Assembly: GCA_001657385.1 (NCBI GenBank)
Contig: LYSZ01000005.1
Span: forward strand, 186,001 to 250,000
From: Parvularcula sp. BBD 1991-13
GTDB lineage: Bacteria > Pseudomonadota > Alphaproteobacteria > Caulobacterales > Parvularculaceae
Length of the DNA stretch: 64,000 bases
Direction: 5' to 3'
Both the position numbers and the translations under genes were made by a program. Below are positions 19,703-27,539 of the stretch, in pieces. The number at the start of each line of letters is the position of its first letter. Position 1 is the first letter of the stretch. Under the pieces are notes generated by a model. The model was not told where the DNA came from, did no database searches, and saw nothing but the letters and a program-made list of their open reading frames with translations.

Positions 19703-22700
19703 TTATTCCGCCGCTTTGGCGCTATCCATCACAAATTTATCGATCAGTTCCTTGAAGGCGTTTTCCATGCCGAAGACTTCGATGAACTCCGCAAACGCCC
19801 ATCGCCCGAAACGGCCAAGATTGTTGACGCCCGGAACCCAAAGCTCCTTCATCGTCTGCGCCTTCATTTTCGCGTCGTCGTTGCGATAGCCCTTGACCTC
19901 CAGCACCAGATTAAGCGGGTCCGCCTCTCCATGTCCGTCATTAAGGCGTACAATGAAGTCCGGCACGTAACGCCGCGTGACCGGACCATTGCGATAGGGA
20001 ACCTCAAAGCCAAGCCCCTGATTCTTTACATAGGCGAGAACGCGCGGGTGTTCCTCGCAAACGCGCGCCATCTCCGCCTCCCAGTTCGAATCTTCGACCA
20101 CATGTGAGACGTGACATTTCTTGGGATCGGTCACGAAACAGGGCTTTGACGTCGTGAAGTTGACAAAGCGCGTATCGCCCTCCGGGTTAAAGGAGTCGAT
20201 GACCGCTGTAACACGGGAGGCGCCATCGTCGAAGCGTTGGCACGCGAGGAAAATGCGCTCGGCGGCTTTTTCGATGACGCCCGGCCACGCCGCCATGGCT
20301 GGAAAGGTTCCTTCCGACTCGCAGACCAGATAGCCCTCGTCCAGCCAGCGCATGACAATGCGTTTGACTTGCGGGAACAGCGCCATGTTCATGCCGCCTT
20401 CGTCCTGAAACTTTGTCATTAGAAGGTGTTTGGTGATGACATAAGCGATGGAGTTTGGGCGCGCATATTCATCGAGCCGATCTTCGGGCGACATGATTTC
20501 CTGTTCGCCGACAACGCCCGACATGTGGGTTCTGGTCGCGCCGACAAGTTCGGGTGTGATTCGCAACCGCGAATCCTCATTGAACTGTGCCGTGATCGTC
20601 TCATCGGGAAGCGCCGTGCGGTAGCCGGCGACGCGCGGAAAGCGGATGGCGAGATGTGCCCGGTCGCGCTTGGCATGCACGCGTGTGACAGGCTTCGGCG
20701 CAGACGGCGGCGCGACGGTCGGCTTCGCGGTGAAATCAAACGGAATGCCCATGATGTCGGCATATTCGACATCAAAATGTCCGTCGCTATTCAACTCATA
20801 GCTCTTTCTACGAAGGGCGCGACCGACCACCTGCTCGCATAAAAGCTGGGTGCCGAAGGCTCGCACGCCGATGATATGCGTGACGGTGTTGGCGTCCCAC
20901 CCTTCCGTCAGCATAGAGACCGACACCACACATCGGATCGATTCGCCGAGACGCCCCTTCTCCCCTACAGTGTTCATCACTTCGCGCAGCAAGTCTTCGT
21001 CCGTAATTTTTACATCGCCGCCCGCGCCTTCGCGCTGTGCTTTCTCGCGCCGGAACTGCTCAATCTCCGGCGCCATGGCATTATGGAATATTTTGTCGAG
21101 TCCTTCGCCAGAGTCGATTTGGACCGAGTCGATCAAGAGAGTGTTAGGTTTTGCGAGGCGCTGTCCGTGCTCGTCAAAATTTCTGAACATTTCGAGCTGA
21201 CCGGGCATGTATGTTTCGCCGTGCTCGTCCGTTTCCGGAGTGATATAACCGGCGATCCAATCATAGATGATTTGCGACGTCGTTGTGTTATTGCAGACAA
21301 CAATGAACACCGGGGGGACATCGTGACCTCTCGCGCGCCATTCCTCATCAGTTTTGACGTAATGCGCATAAAGCGAACGCAGCGCCGTGATAAGCGGCGT
21401 GACTTCAGCGAGCGCGTCTGGATTTCCGCCGCCGCTTTTCGAGCGGCCCTTTTTCGGCATCTTCTTGCCAATATGGTCCCAAAGATTGCGATAGATTGGC
21501 TTGCCGTCCGCCATCGGCATATTATCGAGGATTGGCACTCGGGGCAGTTTCACGATGCCGCATTCGATGGCATCCATCAGTGAAAAGTCGGAGACGGTCC
21601 AGGGAAAAAGCGTGCCCTCGCGATAACCGGAACCGCGCAAAAAGAATGGCGTCGCTGAAAGGTCGTAGACGGCGCGGGCGCCCACCTTGCGTTTCACCGC
21701 CGCAATGCCGTTGATCCACAGTCTTGCGGCTTCGTTATTCTCTTTAGCCTCTTTTTTGTCGTCGCCTTTCGATTTTTGAACATCGTCGCTGCCCGGCTTT
21801 TCCCGATAACAATGATGCGCCTCGTCATTGATGACGACAATATTTTTCATGTTGAAAAGATCGCCGATGGCGCGACGCAACATCTCGCCCTCGGATTCTA
21901 CAGTAACAATCTTCTCTTCCCGCCAGCCTTCTATTGCGCCGCGCGTACCTTTCGCGACTTTGGTTTTCTCGCGCTGCTGAAACGCGTGATAGTTTGTTAC
22001 GACAACTTTTGCCGCGGCGACATCATCCATCATGTCTGATGGAACAAGCTCGCGCCTTTCGTAGTAGCTGTCAGGATCGGTCGGGTCGAGTACGCGCAAG
22101 CGATCGCGGATTGTGATGCCTGGCGCGATGATAAGAAATCCTTTGGCGTAATTCTTTGACGATGGCATCCGCACCGCGTTGACCGTTTGCCACGCGATTA
22201 GCATCGCCATGACGGTCGTCTTGCCGGCGCCTGTCGCCATTTTCATGGCCAGCCGATAGAGGTCCGGATTTGCTTCGTCGTTGCCGCCCTTAATGTGGTC
22301 GAAAATATGCTTGTAACGCTTCTGACCTCTGGCGACTTCAGTTAGCCAAATGATGGTTTCGACCGCTTCGCGCTGACAGAAAAATGGTCGAACTGAGATC
22401 CATTGTTCTTGGGGGCGTCGCCAATGTTCCAGCAAACGCATGGTGGCAGGCGTGACTCCCCAATCCTTTGGATTCGGCAAATTGCGCCAGCTGCGAATGT
22501 GCTGGCGAATCTCATTGATGATCGGCGTCGGATTATATTGCCACTCCTCATCTTCCAGGAGGTCGCGCTGAGCGTCTCCTCTTCTCGCCCGCTTTGCTTT
22601 CGGGACTGGGGTGTAAAGGTCTGATCTGCGCCGCTCGTTCGTTGGCGGTTGATTGGTTGGCTGGCCGTCCTCGAGGATGTGATGTTGTCTGGGCTCCTCG

Positions 22701-22747
22701 TAGGGTGAATTCAGAATTGGATATTTAAAGAAGTCATGCTCTGACAT
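19703..22747 (-). CDS. Type III-like restriction endonuclease subunit (BPTD_3080-type Res)
   Basis: A 1014-residue superfamily 2 translocase-nuclease. Walker A is ATGAGKTT (171-178), and motif II is DEAH (308-311) in IVVINDEAHHCY. A later helicase motif is CVVSVSMLTEGWDANTV, with QVVGRALRR as motif VI. The C-terminal PD-(D/E)xK nuclease is visible as VPDFIV (Asp near 930) and LEVKGYR (Glu950, Lys952). All expected motifs are intact, so the enzyme should be active, cutting unmodified DNA with its Mod partner. It is the promoter-proximal gene of the four-gene minus-strand operon, the reverse of the usual mod-res order. GC content is lower than in the flanking core genes. Confidence 0.93.
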   Translation of the reverse strand: MSEHDFFKYPILNSPYEEPRQHHILEDGQPTNQPPTNERRRSDLYTPVPKAKRARRGDAQRDLLEDEEWQYNPTPIINEIRQHIRSWRNLPNPKDWGVTPATMRLLEHWRRPQEQWISVRPFFCQREAVETIIWLTEVARGQKRYKHIFDHIKGGNDEANPDLYRLAMKMATGAGKTTVMAMLIAWQTVNAVRMPSSKNYAKGFLIIAPGITIRDRLRVLDPTDPDSYYERRELVPSDMMDDVAAAKVVVTNYHAFQQREKTKVAKGTRGAIEGWREEKIVTVESEGEMLRRAIGDLFNMKNIVVINDEAHHCYREKPGSDDVQKSKGDDKKEAKENNEAARLWINGIAAVKRKVGARAVYDLSATPFFLRGSGYREGTLFPWTVSDFSLMDAIECGIVKLPRVPILDNMPMADGKPIYRNLWDHIGKKMPKKGRSKSGGGNPDALAEVTPLITALRSLYAHYVKTDEEWRARGHDVPPVFIVVCNNTTTSQIIYDWIAGYITPETDEHGETYMPGQLEMFRNFDEHGQRLAKPNTLLIDSVQIDSGEGLDKIFHNAMAPEIEQFRREKAQREGAGGDVKITDEDLLREVMNTVGEKGRLGESIRCVVSVSMLTEGWDANTVTHIIGVRAFGTQLLCEQVVGRALRRKSYELNSDGHFDVEYADIMGIPFDFTAKPTVAPPSAPKPVTRVHAKRDRAHLAIRFPRVAGYRTALPDETITAQFNEDSRLRITPELVGATRTHMSGVVGEQEIMSPEDRLDEYARPNSIAYVITKHLLMTKFQDEGGMNMALFPQVKRIVMRWLDEGYLVCESEGTFPAMAAWPGVIEKAAERIFLACQRFDDGASRVTAVIDSFNPEGDTRFVNFTTSKPCFVTDPKKCHVSHVVEDSNWEAEMARVCEEHPRVLAYVKNQGLGFEVPYRNGPVTRRYVPDFIVRLNDGHGEADPLNLVLEVKGYRNDDAKMKAQTMKELWVPGVNNLGRFGRWAFAEFIEVFGMENAFKELIDKFVMDSAKAAE

Positions 22748-22894
22748 ATGGCGCTCTACTTGGGTGGTAATATAGTTGACGCGATTTGCTCAAATAATTG
22801 AAGCGAATAAGTGTTTTTCGCACCCAATGAGCTGTATGACACTTTCTGGACGGTACGATTGAGAACGGCAAGAGGCAGCATAGATTCGTTTTCA

Positions 22895-22922
22895 TATACC
22901 ACAAATTATATTTTGTGGTATA
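22895..22922. promoter_or_regulatory. Perfect 11-bp inverted repeat (operator/promoter)
   Basis: TATACCACAAA (22895-22905) and its exact complement TTTGTGGTATA (22912-22922) flank a 6-nt centre, ending 10 bp before the nucleotidyltransferase ATG. The right arm contains an extended -10-like TGTGGTATAGT, so the palindrome overlaps the probable promoter and could be bound by a repressor. Confidence 0.6.
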
Positions 22923-22932
22923 GTCACTTCTT

Positions 22933-23949
22933 ATGAAGCCGATTCCGCTGATATTGCAGACCTTATATCAGGACCTTATGCAGGCGCATCTCGACCGTGC
23001 GCCCGCGGAAATGGCCGGCTCGCCGCATCTTCGGGAGACCGGCGGCAAGGCGTTCTGGTACGTCACTGTCCGGGCGCCTGGGGGCGCGCACAAGCAGCAT
23101 TTCATCGGGCCTGACGACGACAAGACCCGCGCCCGGATCGAGCGCTGGAAGGCCGCGCGCGACGACGCTCGCGCGTTTCGCGCCAACGCTTCGGAAAAGG
23201 CTGCGGCGCTTCGGGCTGCGCGTCTTCCCGCTCTCGACATGACGACCGGAAAAGTGTTGCGCGCTCTGGCGCAGGCGGGCGCGTTTCGTCTCGGTGGAGT
23301 TCTTGTCGGTACTCATGCTTACAGGCTTTACGATTTGGAACTCGGCGCGCGCTTCTCCTCAAAAACGACCGCCATCACCGCCGATGTCGATCTGGCGTCA
23401 TTTGAAAAACTGTCGCTGGCGCTCGACGACCACGCCGAGCCCGAATTGCCGGAAGTCTTGAGCGCGCTCGGCCTGTCCCCTGTCAGCTCTCTTGATCGCA
23501 ACAAACCGACGCGCTGGCGCATGACGGACAGCGATTTTGTCGTCGATTTTCTCAGCCCGTCTTTTGACGAAAAAGAGGGCGCGCAAAAGCTCGAAGCGCT
23601 CGGTGTCTGGTCGCAAGGTCTGCACTTCCTGAACTTCCTTATCCGTGATCCGATTCCCGCCGTCGCGCTCTATCGGGAGGGCGTGCTCGTACAAATTCCG
23701 AGGCCGGAGCGATTTGCAATTCACAAGCTGATTGTGGCGTCGCGTCGGCGCGGTCCGGGGCGCGCCAAAGCCGAAAAGGACCTTGAACAGGCGCGCTCGC
23801 TGGCGCTGGCGCTCGCGGATGCGCGTCCCCATGAACTCGGCGCCGCCTTCAGCGAAGCGCTGGAACATGGCGTGGCCTGGCGCAAGGCGATCGAGGCGTC
23901 GTTTAAACGCGCCCCGGATATCCGCGAGACCGTCGAGAATACCATCTGA
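22933..23949 (+). CDS. GSU2403-family nucleotidyltransferase-fold protein
   Basis: A 338-residue protein matching the NTP_transf_8 (GSU2403) family layout: an N-terminal helical segment, then the nucleotidyltransferase core with GGVLVGTHAY (121-130) and a DVD acid pair (151-153), and a later DFVVDFL strand that can supply the third acid. Such proteins are often carried on islands and are related in fold to AbiEii/MNT toxins, but no cognate antitoxin is evident beside it. It is divergent from the restriction operon, separated by 185 bp. The start has no good ribosome-binding site and lies about 10 bp from the promoter-like palindrome, so a leaderless mRNA is likely. The reaction is unknown. 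Confidence 0.8.
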   Translation: MKPIPLILQTLYQDLMQAHLDRAPAEMAGSPHLRETGGKAFWYVTVRAPGGAHKQHFIGPDDDKTRARIERWKAARDDARAFRANASEKAAALRAARLPALDMTTGKVLRALAQAGAFRLGGVLVGTHAYRLYDLELGARFSSKTTAITADVDLASFEKLSLALDDHAEPELPEVLSALGLSPVSSLDRNKPTRWRMTDSDFVVDFLSPSFDEKEGAQKLEALGVWSQGLHFLNFLIRDPIPAVALYREGVLVQIPRPERFAIHKLIVASRRRGPGRAKAEKDLEQARSLALALADARPHELGAAFSEALEHGVAWRKAIEASFKRAPDIRETVENTI

Positions 23950-23989
23950 GACGCGAAATACGCGCGCCAAACGCGTTGAACACGCATGC

Positions 23990-24346
23990 TTATAATCTCG
24001 CGCGGTTGTCCGCTTGCCGCTGCACCCAGGCTTCTATTTCGCTCCAAACCCAGAGTGACGACTTGCCGATTTTTATCGGCGCGGGGAACGGATTGTCCTT
24101 TTGTTTCATCAGGCGGTATATCGTCGCCCGGCTGATGCTGAGCCGCTTGCAAATTTCGTCGACCTTGATGAGAGGCTGGTCAAGAATCGGCTTCGATTTA
24201 CGCAGCTTCACGTCCTCATTTCCGTCTACGAGGGCGCGATTCTGAAGCGCGACTTGCGCCTTGCTGTCGCCCTTCAGGTCGCGATCCAGCAACGTCAATT
24301 GCGCGCCGCCAGAAACCTCTACGCATTCATTTTCACGATGTCTCAT
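23990..24346 (-). CDS. AlpA-family phage/island transcriptional regulator
   Basis: A 118-residue protein with a C-terminal AlpA/MerR-like helix-turn-helix: IKVDEICKRLSISRATIYRLM then FPAPIKIG and the WVWSEIEAWVQR tail, the classical AlpA signature. The first 55 residues are a variable extension. AlpA proteins activate integrase or excision genes on P4-like islands, which fits the P4-type integrase relic. AAGGAG is four bases before the ATG. The GTATAC repeat cluster lies about 210 bp upstream of the start and is a candidate control region. Confidence 0.88.
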   Translation of the reverse strand: MRHRENECVEVSGGAQLTLLDRDLKGDSKAQVALQNRALVDGNEDVKLRKSKPILDQPLIKVDEICKRLSISRATIYRLMKQKDNPFPAPIKIGKSSLWVWSEIEAWVQRQADNRARL

Positions 24347-24711
24347 CTTTCTCCTTCTCCATTTAAACGCTTGTTCATCGGCGCCAACAGAACGGCAGTC
24401 CTGCCGTTTCTTGGCGAAGTATTCACGCCTTCGACAGTATTGCGCTCTCTTCGAGCTGAGATTTCAAGCACTAAATTATTCCAGTAGCTTTGCTGACCTC
24501 ATGCGGCGGGGCCCGAATTTATCTACCGAAAAATCGCTCATGACCTGTAGACAATGTATACATAGTAAATTCAACCGCTTAGGGATTGTCTGTATACACT
24601 GTATACGCCGCAGAGGTCGCGTATACAGCGTATACGGCTGAGACCCACCCAATAACACCTTGTTAAACAACATCTTTTCTTTGCGTGTGGGGACCACGTC
24701 AGGTGTGTTAC
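24347..24711. other. Gene-free stretch with GTATAC cluster
   Basis: No gene is supported on either strand. The notable content is the GTATAC repeat cluster at 24556-24635, annotated separately, and a generally AT-rich promoter-like sequence upstream of the AlpA gene. Confidence 0.55.
24556..24635. repeat. Five GTATAC palindromes, two pairs at 9-bp spacing
   Basis: GTATAC begins at 24556, 24592, 24601, 24621 and 24630. Copies two-three and four-five are each nine bases apart (GTATACactGTATAC and GTATACagcGTATAC); the first lies within a longer palindrome, ATGTATACAT. This density of a 6-bp palindrome is not expected by chance and suggests cooperative protein binding, such as an operator or a partition/replication site. 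Confidence 0.7.
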
Positions 24712-25095
24712 TCAATCTTTTCGCGCGCGGCCCCGCCGCGGCGCGTTCGATGCGACAGTGTGAGACGATTGACGGGGCGTTTCCGCATCGCTTTTTGACA
24801 CTTCGTCGATATCCGCTTCGATGCCGAGGTCGTTCATGTCTTCCTCGATGCTCGCGATATGGCGGAGATTGGTCGTTGAAATCACCACGGCGAATGCTCC
24901 AAACAGCACGCCGAACAGCCAGGGCGTCGGCGCCTGAAACGCCGATACCGCGAAGAAACAAAAGACAGCGCTGGCGCCGCCGGCGACAAGCAAGACGCGA
25001 TGAATTTGACGGCCGGTTTTGAGTGCGCGACGCGTCATCCGCGCGCCGAGCATCGCGAGCTTTTCGGACTCGCTGGGGGTTCCATTGTCGAGCAT
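24712..25095 (-). CDS. Small two-helix membrane protein of unknown function
   Basis: A 127-residue protein with two adjacent hydrophobic segments, about residues 33-54 and 58-74 (RVLLVAGGASAVFCFF and LFGVLFGAFAVVIST), so probably a helical hairpin in the inner membrane. The C-terminal 45 residues are acidic then Arg-rich and would be cytoplasmic if both ends are inside. AAAGGA precedes the ATG, and the gene follows the 115-residue gene by 12 bp. I do not recognise a family. Its position on the island, downstream of two other unknown genes, suggests a co-expressed cassette. Confidence 0.62.
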   Translation of the reverse strand: MLDNGTPSESEKLAMLGARMTRRALKTGRQIHRVLLVAGGASAVFCFFAVSAFQAPTPWLFGVLFGAFAVVISTTNLRHIASIEEDMNDLGIEADIDEVSKSDAETPRQSSHTVASNAPRRGRARKD

Positions 25096-25107
25096 GACGC
25101 AGTCCTT

Positions 25108-25455
25108 TCACGCAGCGATAAGCCACTTGTCGGCGAAGTTGCGGATCGTGCGATAGGCAATCTCCGGGCTTCGGCCGTGCGCCATAAGATCGAAGCGCAG
25201 CTTCTGAATGGCGTCGGGCAGCGACGAGATTTCGCGGTCGCATATGCGGCGGAAAATCTCGTTGATCGCTTCGTCGAGACGGGCCGATTGATCGTCAAGC
25301 GCGCGCTTCGCCGCCGGCGTCAGCGCATCGTAATACGCAGCGTGAACGCCGCATCCGTCGACGGTATGCATCGCGCCCAGGAGGCCGACATAGATCTCGA
25401 TCAGGTCGGCGAGCGTGGGCTGCGGTTCGTAGTTCGGTCTGGAGGGTGCGGTCAT
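25108..25455 (-). CDS. Island protein of unknown function, helical
   Basis: A 115-residue, soluble, mostly helical protein with no recognised motif. It contains the segments LADLIEIYVGLLGAMH and LDEAINEIFRRICDREISSLPDAIQKL, and no transmembrane stretch. Its ATG overlaps the stop of a 28-codon upstream frame by four bases (ATGA), and it precedes the small membrane protein by 12 bp, so three short frames form one transcription unit. This structure supports real translation. Confidence 0.6.
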   Translation of the reverse strand: MTAPSRPNYEPQPTLADLIEIYVGLLGAMHTVDGCGVHAAYYDALTPAAKRALDDQSARLDEAINEIFRRICDREISSLPDAIQKLRFDLMAHGRSPEIAYRTIRNFADKWLIAA

Positions 25456-25538
25456 GACGCCCTCCCTCGCCCGGCGGGGCGATCAGCGGCGCAAATGGTG
25501 CGTTGGGAATAACTCGTGATAAAGCTGCGGGTAGCCAT
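25452..25538 (-). CDS. 28-residue small ORF upstream of the unknown island gene
   Basis: A 28-residue frame beginning MATRSFITSY and ending RAS. AAGGAG lies eight bases before its ATG, a stronger site than most genes here have, and its stop overlaps the next ATG as ATGA. It is either a small protein or a translational leader that couples expression of the next gene. It is unrecognised. Confidence 0.45.
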   Translation of the reverse strand: MATRSFITSYSQRTICAADRPAGRGRAS

Positions 25539-25621
25539 AATCCTGACTCCTTGTTAGTCGGGGTTGTGGTCAGGCGCGGAAGGGTGTTGCTGCACCCTTT
25601 CGCGCTGCTTGCGACTCATGT

Positions 25622-25640
25622 GTCATACACTTTGTCTGAC
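25622..25640. promoter_or_regulatory. Operator-like palindrome 1 before the XRE gene
   Basis: GTCATACACTTTGTCTGAC is a 19-bp imperfect inverted repeat (7 of 8 arm bases pair). A second copy of the pattern GTCANACA-TTGTNTGAC is centred 49 bp downstream. Autoregulation by the XRE protein is inferred. Confidence 0.6.
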
Positions 25641-25670
25641 GCGCCTACTTAGCCTGATCAAAGCCAATAC

Positions 25671-25689
25671 GTCAAACAATTTGTATGAC
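25671..25689. promoter_or_regulatory. Operator-like palindrome 2, overlapping the XRE start codon
   Basis: GTCAAACAATTTGTATGAC has the same half-sites as the upstream palindrome and contains the ATG at 25685. Binding here would block transcription or initiation, as expected of a self-repressing XRE regulator. Confidence 0.6.
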
Positions 25690-25927
25690 CAAAAAGATGA
25701 CGATATCTCCGAAACAATGCCGCGCTGCACGCGCTCTTACTGATTTGTCTCAATCGGACCTCGCGGACACTGCCGGTGTAGGGCGTTCGACAGTTGCAGA
25801 TTTCGAACGTGGCGCGCGAATACCGACACCAGAAAACCTCGATGCTATCCGGAACACTCTTGAAGCTGCCGGCATCGAGTTCATCGATGAGAATGGCGGA
25901 GGCGTCGGCGTACGCTTGCGGAAGTAA
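25685..25927 (+). CDS. XRE-family helix-turn-helix regulator
   Basis: An 80-residue Cro/C1-type protein with HTH around residues 10-65: CRAARALTDLSQSDLADTAGV then RSTVADFERGARIPTPENL, followed by the common tail GIEFIDENGGGVGVRLRK. An in-frame ATG four codons on (25697) is an alternative start. Two matching palindromes bracket its promoter, so it probably represses itself, and the divergent three-gene unit, whose first start is 84 bp beyond palindrome 1, may share control. Small XRE proteins of this type often serve as antitoxins or lysogeny-like switches; no partner toxin follows it. Confidence 0.88.
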   Translation: MTKKMTISPKQCRAARALTDLSQSDLADTAGVGRSTVADFERGARIPTPENLDAIRNTLEAAGIEFIDENGGGVGVRLRK

Positions 25928-26720
25928 CGAAAAGGCGTGTCACGATAAGAGACGCAATAGAAGACCTCAAACGTGCTTGACGCTATCTGACATCAACGGC
26001 GATACGTCGCCTTTACAGGAGAAAAACTGACGGCAAAGCATGTACGCTCTTGAAATTCATCCGTACTCGTTTTATCGTTTTTCTAAAGCTCTCAGCGTAT
26101 CGCCAACAGTCACTTTTAGCTTGATTTCGGCAGCAAACTGCGTTTAAATATAAACGCTATGGACGATACGTTGGCATACAGATTTTCACAAATTCCGATT
26201 CAAAAATCATATCAAACGTGTGCGGAGTTTGTATTAAGCCGCCCCTGGCGCCACTCCTTATCCGCATCGTTTTGCGCCGCATGATGCGACGCGGTTCGGG
26301 TCAGGGCGACTGTGCGAGAATTTCGCGAAAAATAAAGCGTTTGCGACAATGCCGCCCATGTCTTCTCGGCGCGCTTGCGGGGGCGTTGTGCTTGCGGAGG
26401 AGAGATTGCCGGCAAGGTGAGCTGGCGGCGCTTCCCGGGCCCTGTGCGCAAGAGGGCGAAGCGCTGTCGTTCCGGCGGAGTAAGGACCTCCGCTTGGCCG
26501 GACGCCGCAAGAGCGCCAGTTCAACCGGCATCGTGACGCATGGCCCCGCTGGGATCGCCCGCATACCGCCGTCGCGGCGTCAGCGTTCCCATCCGTCCTG
26601 TTCCGTCATGCTCGCCGATCGGGAACGAACGGCAATGTGAGATGTTTCAATGGGTGCAATAGCCGATGCGCGCATGGAATGACCCGTGACGAAGCGCTGC
26701 CGGCGCAATGGAGACAGTCC
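25928..26720. other. Gene-free stretch spanning the probable right island boundary
   Basis: About 300 AT-rich bases follow the XRE gene, then the sequence turns sharply GC-rich near 26240. Short open frames on both strands between 26212 and 26640 have no ribosome-binding site, recognisable motif or plausible residue composition and are not called. The composition switch coincides with the partial tRNA-Phe copy at 26239. Confidence 0.55.
26239..26253 (+). other. Candidate degenerate attR (tRNA-Phe 3' end copy)
   Basis: CCGCCCCTGGCGCCA resembles the tRNA-Phe end CCGCCCCTGGGCACCA: ten exact bases, then one base missing and one changed. It lies at the point where base composition returns to host level, 13.7 kb from the tRNA. 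A ten-base match can occur by chance in GC-rich DNA, so this is tentative. Confidence 0.3.
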
Positions 26721-27399
26721 ATGAAAATACTCATGATTTTAACATCACATGACCGGTTGGGCGATACGGGAAAGAAGACGGGATTTTGGCTTGAGGAGTT
26801 CGCGGCGCCTTATTACGTCTTCAAGGATGCGGGCGCGGACGTTGTGCTGGCCTCTCCCAGGGGCGGTCAGCCGCCGCTTGACCCGTCCAGCGATTCTGAA
26901 GACGGCCAAACCGAGGCGAGCGAACGATTTAAATCCGACGAACACGCCCGGGCAGAGTTGGCGAACACCGCGATTCTGTCCACCGTCTCCGCGGACGGCT
27001 TCGACGCGGTTTTTTATCCCGGTGGGCATGGTCCGCTCTGGGATCTTGCGACAGACGCGGACAGCAATTTCCCTCGTCGAAACCTTTGCGTCGACCGATC
27101 GTCCGATCGGTGCGGTATGTCATGCGCCCGCGGTTTTCGCGCATGCGAAAAATGATGGCGGTCAATCGCTGGTACACGGCAAGTCCGTGACCGGCGTCGC
27201 CAACACCGAGGAGGGCGCGGTCGGCCTCGCTGACGTCGTGCCGTTCCTGGTTGAAGGCATGCTGAAGGCAAACGGCGGAAACTACCAAAAAGGCGATGAC
27301 TGGGCGCCGTTCGTACTGACCGACGGCAAGCTTGTCACGGGACAGAACCCGGCCTCGTCGAAGGACGCGGCGGAGCGCATCCTCGCTCTCTTGCAATAG
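26721..27399 (+). pseudogene. DJ-1/PfpI family protein (type 1 glutamine amidotransferase-like), frameshifted
   Basis: Starting MKILMILTSHDRLGDTGKKTG, the frame carries the first half of a roughly 225-residue DJ-1/PfpI protein (FWLEEFAAPYYVFKDAGADV, then FYPGGHGPLWDLATD). Near 27068-27073 one extra T shifts the frame. The continuation, in the next frame, carries the nucleophile motif AVCHAPAVF and ends with KDAAERILALLQ at 27399. Intact relatives act as glyoxalase/chaperone-type enzymes against reactive carbonyls. The lesion separates the cysteine from the N-terminal Glu, so no active product is expected unless it is a sequencing error. Confidence 0.85.
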
Positions 27400-27539
27400 G
27401 TTGAGCGGCGCTCCCCCAGAGAGAACGGGTGAGGGCGGGCTCACTTTTCCAGCGGCAACGGGTCTTGCGGCAATGAGGGGCGCGATGGTCGCGGGCGCAG
27501 CCAAAGGCGAGGTATTAAAACGTACAACGATCATTTATT

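Noticed and set aside
22833-22840. TGTATGAC half-site resembling the XRE operators, between Res and the nucleotidyltransferase
   Set aside because: Only one half-site is present; the partner half is absent, so it is probably chance.
24541-24640. GTATAC cluster considered as a CRISPR array
   Set aside because: Repeat unit is only 6 bp and spacing is irregular; no cas genes are present.
26218-26640. 140-codon plus-strand frame and three overlapping minus-strand frames beyond the island
   Set aside because: No ribosome-binding site, odd Arg/Cys/Ser composition, no family motif; probably decayed DNA.
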